A DNA stretch of 64,000 nucleotides from NCBI GenBank assembly GCA_004352715.1, contig SCFE01000097.1:1555512-1619511 (forward strand), written 5' to 3'. The position numbers were made by a program, and so were the translations under genes. The notes under the pieces were generated by a model. That model was not told where the DNA came from and made no database searches. It was given only the letters and a program-made list of their open reading frames with translations. Origin of the DNA: Hofstenia miamia (Eukaryota; Xenacoelomorpha; Acoela). This document shows, one piece after another, positions 59,697 through 64,000 of this stretch (position 1 is its first letter; the number at the start of each line of letters is the position of its first letter).

Positions 59697-60957
59697 CCCC
59701 TATGATGCTCTTCTTGTCAAAATTCGATTAAAATAATGTTTTCACTATACAACGATAAATATTTTTAAGAATTTTGTGGTTGTCTGTTCGGAACTTAATG
59801 TAGATAACTGAACTTCTTTGTATTTTGTAAAAATAATTTTTTGTAATTACATGTGCAAAATGCAAATTTATGTTAATATTTTTCGAATTATATTCACAGC
59901 ATGCTCTTTGTAACATTGAAAATAATGTCCTAATATCAAGAGGTGGAGCTAAATGCCCACTCCATTCTTTAAAATCGGGCATTGCATGTTGAGGATTTTT
60001 CATTGCTATTAACTACTTACTTAAAGAACTACACTTGGATGGTTGAATAAGTTTATAATGGGAATAAATGGTAACAGACAATGAGTCAATTATTCACAAA
60101 ATTTTAACATTTGTGGATTTTTTAACAGCTCATCTAACGTTGGGACTTGTTTTATGGCTTTTTAATAGTAAATTTACATGATCTAAATTTGGTTAATTGA
60201 TTTTCTTAAGCATAATTATGGTAATCTTTTGCCATTATCTTGCTAGTGAAGAATTATGTGTTTCAAGACATTTTCACAGTAATTTAAATATTTTCGTGTA
60301 AACATTAAAGTAATTTGTGTTCGAACGTGCATTCCATGCCTTCCTTCTCAACTAAATGTTGAAAATCCAGTCCTTTATTATGGGGCGCGTATTCTTTATA
60401 ACTTTTTCCAATGCAAAACTTTACTTGTTATATTTAATAGATATAAGGGTACGGCTACAAAGAGCGCATATGTGTCATGTCGCAATGCGAAGACTTTACT
60501 ATATGTAATATGATCGAATCTCATGCACACACTTTCTATTGATATTGAAAAATTAAAAAACTGGATTTTATTAGAATAAGTCATAAAACGCATATGAAAT
60601 TGATTCATGTCAACCTCGTGATCGGCATCTTCACATAATGGTAACTCGCACAGCAAGACTTTAAAATAGATGCGTTTGGGTGTCATTAACTGTTATTAAC
60701 CGCTTATAGAAATTAAATAACTCTTGTAGAAATGAAAATTTTAAATTGTGTTATATTTGTAAAATTCAAATTGTTGGGCTGTTTACAATGAGGTGGCACA
60801 AATAAGTTGTAAGTACATGGTATGAAACAAAAAGCTAGTAAAAATAGAAACGCTGCAGCCATAGTTAAAGGCTTCTTCATTCCTACTAGACTTGCTTTGT
60901 GCTTACTGAATGGCATATTTTTATTTTTAGTTCGAAGAACATAATAAATAAACTCAC

Positions 60958-61035
60958 CTGCGTTATTAAAGTTATAATTGAGCGGGAAATTACGAAGCGA
61001 TACTTTAGAACATGTATAAGAGCACAGCCAATGGG
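60958..61035 (-). promoter_or_regulatory. speculative promoter plus non-coding first exon donor
   Basis: On the minus strand an ATTGG (inverted CCAAT) lies at about 61030, a TTATACAT element about 15 bp further on, and a consensus donor CAG/GTGAGT at 60958/60957. This order would suit a short 5'UTR exon. It is on the mbl strand about 28.5 kb upstream of the coding start. Each element alone is common by chance, and nothing links it to mbl directly. Confidence 0.15.
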
Positions 61036-62064
61036 AATGAAGTCGAAATGCTAATTAAAATTTCCATTCGCACACAGCGAGAAAACAAATTTGCTAGTTT
61101 ACAGTTGTTAACTCGATGAAAATTAAATTAAACCATTAAATAAATTCACTGATTTAACAGCTGTAAAGTTAGAATTAGATAATAATAAAATATGCCACAC
61201 AGAGTAACATATTAAGCAAATGTCGGTAATTGAACTGTTAATAAAGACTTTTGTTAAACAGCCGGTGTACATTTATTGAAGTCATAAAAATCATTAGAAG
61301 AATTCGTGAAGCAATTTAAAGCGATTACTGTATCAAGTGGCGCATAATCAATTCATAAACTTACTTAAATTATTTCTTTAAATTGGAATTTTATGTTATG
61401 CTTTATTAATAGAAAAAATTATAGACCCATGCAGAAACATTGTTGTTAAGAAGACTGTTACGAAAAGAAGATCATAACATACTTATAGCGCTTAAGGTGC
61501 TATGTTCCATGTGGTCATTGCTGAAATTCCTGGGTGCATTTTAACATAATGACTACCAACGTATGTATGCTCTTTTTGAAATTGTACACCTATCCTTTAG
61601 CACGTAGAAATGAACACTTTGGGTAAATGTATTGACTAAAAAAGGCATATATGGTATGCAAATGTATTTCGAAAAAAAAAACCGAAAAAATTAATGAAGA
61701 CATTCAATTATTAACTACTACTCAGGATCCGGCGATACAGCCTGGGCAGTCACCTATAAACTTCTTCCCAAAACAAGATGCGGTCATTTTGAAGCAAGCA
61801 TCAAATTGCTTGTAAAGTTGAAAGGTAGTTTTTTACTTGATGAAAAACTTAATTTAAATGTTGAGAAAATATACTTTGAAAAAGTATATGCTTATCTTGA
61901 TAACTTTTTAATAATATCGATAATATTAGTTAGTCAATAAATCGAAGAGTAAAAATACCAAAACCGAACTAATTTTTTTAAGAACCCTTCAAGCTCTATA
62001 GCCTATAGTATACACGACAAATTTTAGGACTGATTAATTTATGCATCACTTAATGTAATTTTAT

Positions 62065-62165
62065 TAAGGCTGGGCGATGCATCGACTAATCGAATATCGA
62101 AATCAATGCCAATGCTAATAATCGAATCGAATCGACTGTCGATTAGGCTTAATTCGATATTTTTT
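62065..62165. repeat. AATCGA-rich DNA-transposon terminus
   Basis: GGCTGGGCGATGCATCGACT followed by recurrent AATCGA units is typical of a hAT end (GGGCTGGGCGAT...). The partner end was not found. It lies about 0.7 kb before a hAT transposase remnant and may belong with it. Confidence 0.4.
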
Positions 62166-62779
62166 GTTTACTATTGACTTTAAAAAGAATTAAGCTAATA
62201 ACACATGTAGCTGTTTAGAAAAAGATGCATAAACCAATCACGAACAAAGACTTCAATTGCATAGTAATAACTAGGGCGTGCAAAATAACAATGTTTTTCA
62301 GTCAATAACATATTTGCAATATTTGTTTAGAAATGCAAATATTTAGCATGGTTTTGAGTAGGGGCCTGCAAAATTCGAAATCCATTTCGTGAATTTGGAC
62401 AAATTCAAAATTCGCTTTCGCATTTCCAGAATGTGACATTTTCGAATTTTAAAAAACAATGAAAACAATAATGCAAGTAACTAAATATATTACAATTGCT
62501 CTAAACCTAAATAATCTTTGAATCAGTGAAGGTTTTAGTTCCAAAGCTAGAGAACATAGACTGTTGTGGTGTTGAAACTTTCAGTAATAAACATCGTTAG
62601 AAGGATTCCCTTTAGTTATGAGGCAAGTGCTTGTGTCATAGTCGTCGCAGGCACACTTCTTAATCCTCCTTTAAATAATCGTTTTTTCAAGTTCCGAAAT
62701 AAAAATTGGAAATGCCTAGTGTCAAAAGTTCAGGTCCTGTGCTTTCAGATAATGTAGATAACCACATTCCAATTCATCA

Positions 62780-63142
62780 TGCTTCATCTGGTGGCTTGCT
62801 GAAATTTGGGCTCGAATCTGTTCAGCAGTGTCAGTCGGCTATGATCTCGTAAGTTTCGAAGAATCACTGGAGCAAAAAGTTAGAAGTGAATTAAGAACAT
62901 ACATGATTGGGACCATAATGAAAGAAAGTGAAACTCCCCCTTTTTCTGGAAACCAATATTGTTTTCCTCGTCTTCGGTGTGCTGCATGGGCATTTCTGGG
63001 AATTCAGGGATCACATTACTCTTCAGAGCAAATCAATTCTGTTGGTTTACTTGTTCTTTCAAGACTACGTCATTCCCTGTCAGACGCAAATTCTGAACGT
63101 CTATTTTTGCCAACAAAAATAAAAGAATTATTATTCAAATAA
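62780..63142 (+). pseudogene. hAT transposase C-terminal dimerisation domain remnant
   Basis: The frame encodes FPRLRCAAWAFLGIQGSHYS, then SEQINSVGLLV and RLRHSLSDANSERLFL before a stop at 63140. The hAT (Activator/ZBED-type) tail is fP-L-x-x-x-A-x-x-x-L-x-I-x-x-S-x-x-x-S-E-R-x-F-S-x-x-G-x-l-v-x-x-x-R-x-x-L-x-x-x-n-x-e-x-L-x-F-L, so order and spacing fit. The invariant Arg-x-Phe after SE is replaced by Gln-Ile-Asn. Only the last part of the transposase is present, and no N-terminal BED or catalytic region was identified upstream. The start is arbitrary. Confidence 0.65.
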
Positions 63143-63749
63143 ATAACCGTTGTTTTCTTTTAAATTTATAAAATATTAAATAAATATTTTCAAAGATTGA
63201 ATAGAATGTTTTTTTCTACATAAAATTGCTATTTTTAAGCCTTCTAGAGCTATATCTCTTGAGAGACTTTTTAACCAGTTTACTGAAATGACTATCGAAT
63301 TGGTAAATTCGAATTCGAAGTGAAAAAAGTCTAAAGTATTTTATGAGGTCCAATTTTTGTTTTCTCCTGCAGAAATGCTAAGTTTGTTAAAATGCGATTG
63401 AAGGAGACTTTCAAGTATTTTTTCTGAGGATTGAAATAGTATATGAGCATGCCATTCACTTTGCTAATTTTATTCTTAGCACAAATGGGTAATGTAGGGT
63501 GTGTATAATATTTAGAGATTGCAAAAGTTTCTTAATTTCTGATTGCTTATTCACCTTGGGTCCCACCTGTATTCCAAGCATTCTTGAAGACACTTAAATA
63601 ATAAATATAAATATTAGAATATTGTCTTCCATTAACAAATTCATATTTACACAAATGTTTCTGAGCCATTTATTAAATGGCGCAAAGTGCATAAATTAAT
63701 TGGTTGTCTTAGAATAATTCTATTTGCCTAACAGTAGATAAGCTATATT

Positions 63750-63815
63750 CAGAGGCGCACCCAGAGGGGGAGGGGAACTGGGGGAACGTTCCCCCCCCCC
63801 TCAACAGAGCACAGA
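63750..63815. repeat. solo hAT-like end with G/C runs
   Basis: CAGAGGCGCACCCAGAGGGG followed by a hairpin of G-run and C-run (GGGGGAACGTTCCCCC). It resembles the termini of the MITEs at 720 and 12673, but no second end is seen before the window closes. Confidence 0.45.
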
Positions 63816-64000
63816 TGCTTCCATTCCTCATGAAATGTATGCTGATATGATAACATAGTACATATATAGTAAGCAATGCTTCAAATCTATGTGCAGGGGT
63901 AAGCAATAATTAATTTATATTGCAATTATTACATTAATTGGAAATCGATTAAGCTATTGAATACTTTAGAAGAAGAAAAATTACCAATAATTTACAATTA

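Larger units (their letters stand above)
32441..64000. other. region upstream of the mbl start codon; repeats and TE relics
   Basis: About 31.5 kb with no confidently recognised host exon. Muscleblind genes often have long 5' non-coding introns, so part of this may be intron 1 of mbl. Recognised contents are two TAA-associated LINE relics, a hAT element, an inverted-repeat element with GGGGTAC palindromes, a nested Tc1, an RT relic, the 52.7-54.2 kb duplication, several microsatellites and a hAT transposase tail near 63 kb. Small open segments with splice-like borders (39.5, 40.7, 55.1 and 55.7 kb) are discussed under findings. Frames at 33351-33659, 45.9 kb and 60.4-60.9 kb were inspected. 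Confidence 0.5.

Noticed and set aside
60713-60916. Minus-strand frame with a hydrophobic stretch (AAAFLFLLAFCFIPC) resembling GPCR TM6 or a signal peptide
   Set aside because: One hydrophobic segment in AT-rich DNA is weak evidence. No neighbouring GPCR motifs (DRY, NPxxY) or supporting exons were found.
1-64000. CRISPR arrays, bacterial operons or plasmid functions
   Set aside because: No spaced short repeats or compact gene layout. Introns, microsatellites and eukaryotic transposons show the DNA is animal nuclear.

Overview
The window looks like AT-rich DNA from an invertebrate animal. The evidence is long introns, many (TA)n and (ATT)n arrays (several collapsed into N gaps), and a dense litter of small DNA transposons. 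Nothing in it looks prokaryotic or organellar. I cannot name the species from sequence alone.

One protein-coding gene is well supported, and none of its exons is obvious as a long ORF. It is a muscleblind (MBNL/mbl) orthologue on the minus strand. Four coding exons lie at 32428-32261, 28727-28536, 17842-17717 and 10703-10527. All three introns between them are phase 0, and the exons join into a continuous 221-codon frame. That frame carries the complete muscleblind zinc-finger set: ZnF1/2 (C-x7-C-x6-C-x3-H and C-x7-C-x4-C-x3-H), a linker of about 95 residues with a short Gln run, and ZnF3/4 of the same two types. The exon after ZnF4 ends at a good donor (GTAAGA), so the C-terminal exons must lie below 10527 or outside the window. 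I could not find them. The sequence before the ATG looks like a 3' splice site, so a separate 5'UTR exon is expected above 32440. A weak candidate lies at about 60.96 kb.

Layout: 1-10.5 kb holds sequence 3' of the last identified exon (hAT-like fragments, a PIF/Harbinger-like MITE with TAA duplication, a 351-bp tandem duplication). 10.5-32.4 kb holds the four exons and three TE-loaded introns of 7.0, 10.7 and 3.5 kb. 32.4-64 kb lies upstream of the coding start and has TE relics but no confidently recognised host exon. Elements with supportive target duplications are: a hAT element carrying a mariner transposase 3' end (11142-11730, perfect 8-bp duplication), a hAT MITE (12673-12911, perfect 8-bp), two more hAT-like elements (24141-24526 and 35211-35588, 7/8 bp each), and a Tc1 element with 28-bp inverted repeats (43204-44791, TA) nested in an older element. 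Three minus-strand relics match the endonuclease tail of R2/R4-type LINEs. Two of them abut (TAA)n arrays, as expected for the Dong/R4 clade.

The assembly shows artefacts. A near-identical ~740-bp segment is repeated on either side of a single N at 53512, which looks like two haplotypes left unmerged, and 921 bp of the Tc1 element is missing. I see no previously undescribed system that I can defend. The most useful results are the muscleblind gene model, the composite hAT/mariner element and the TAA-associated LINE family.
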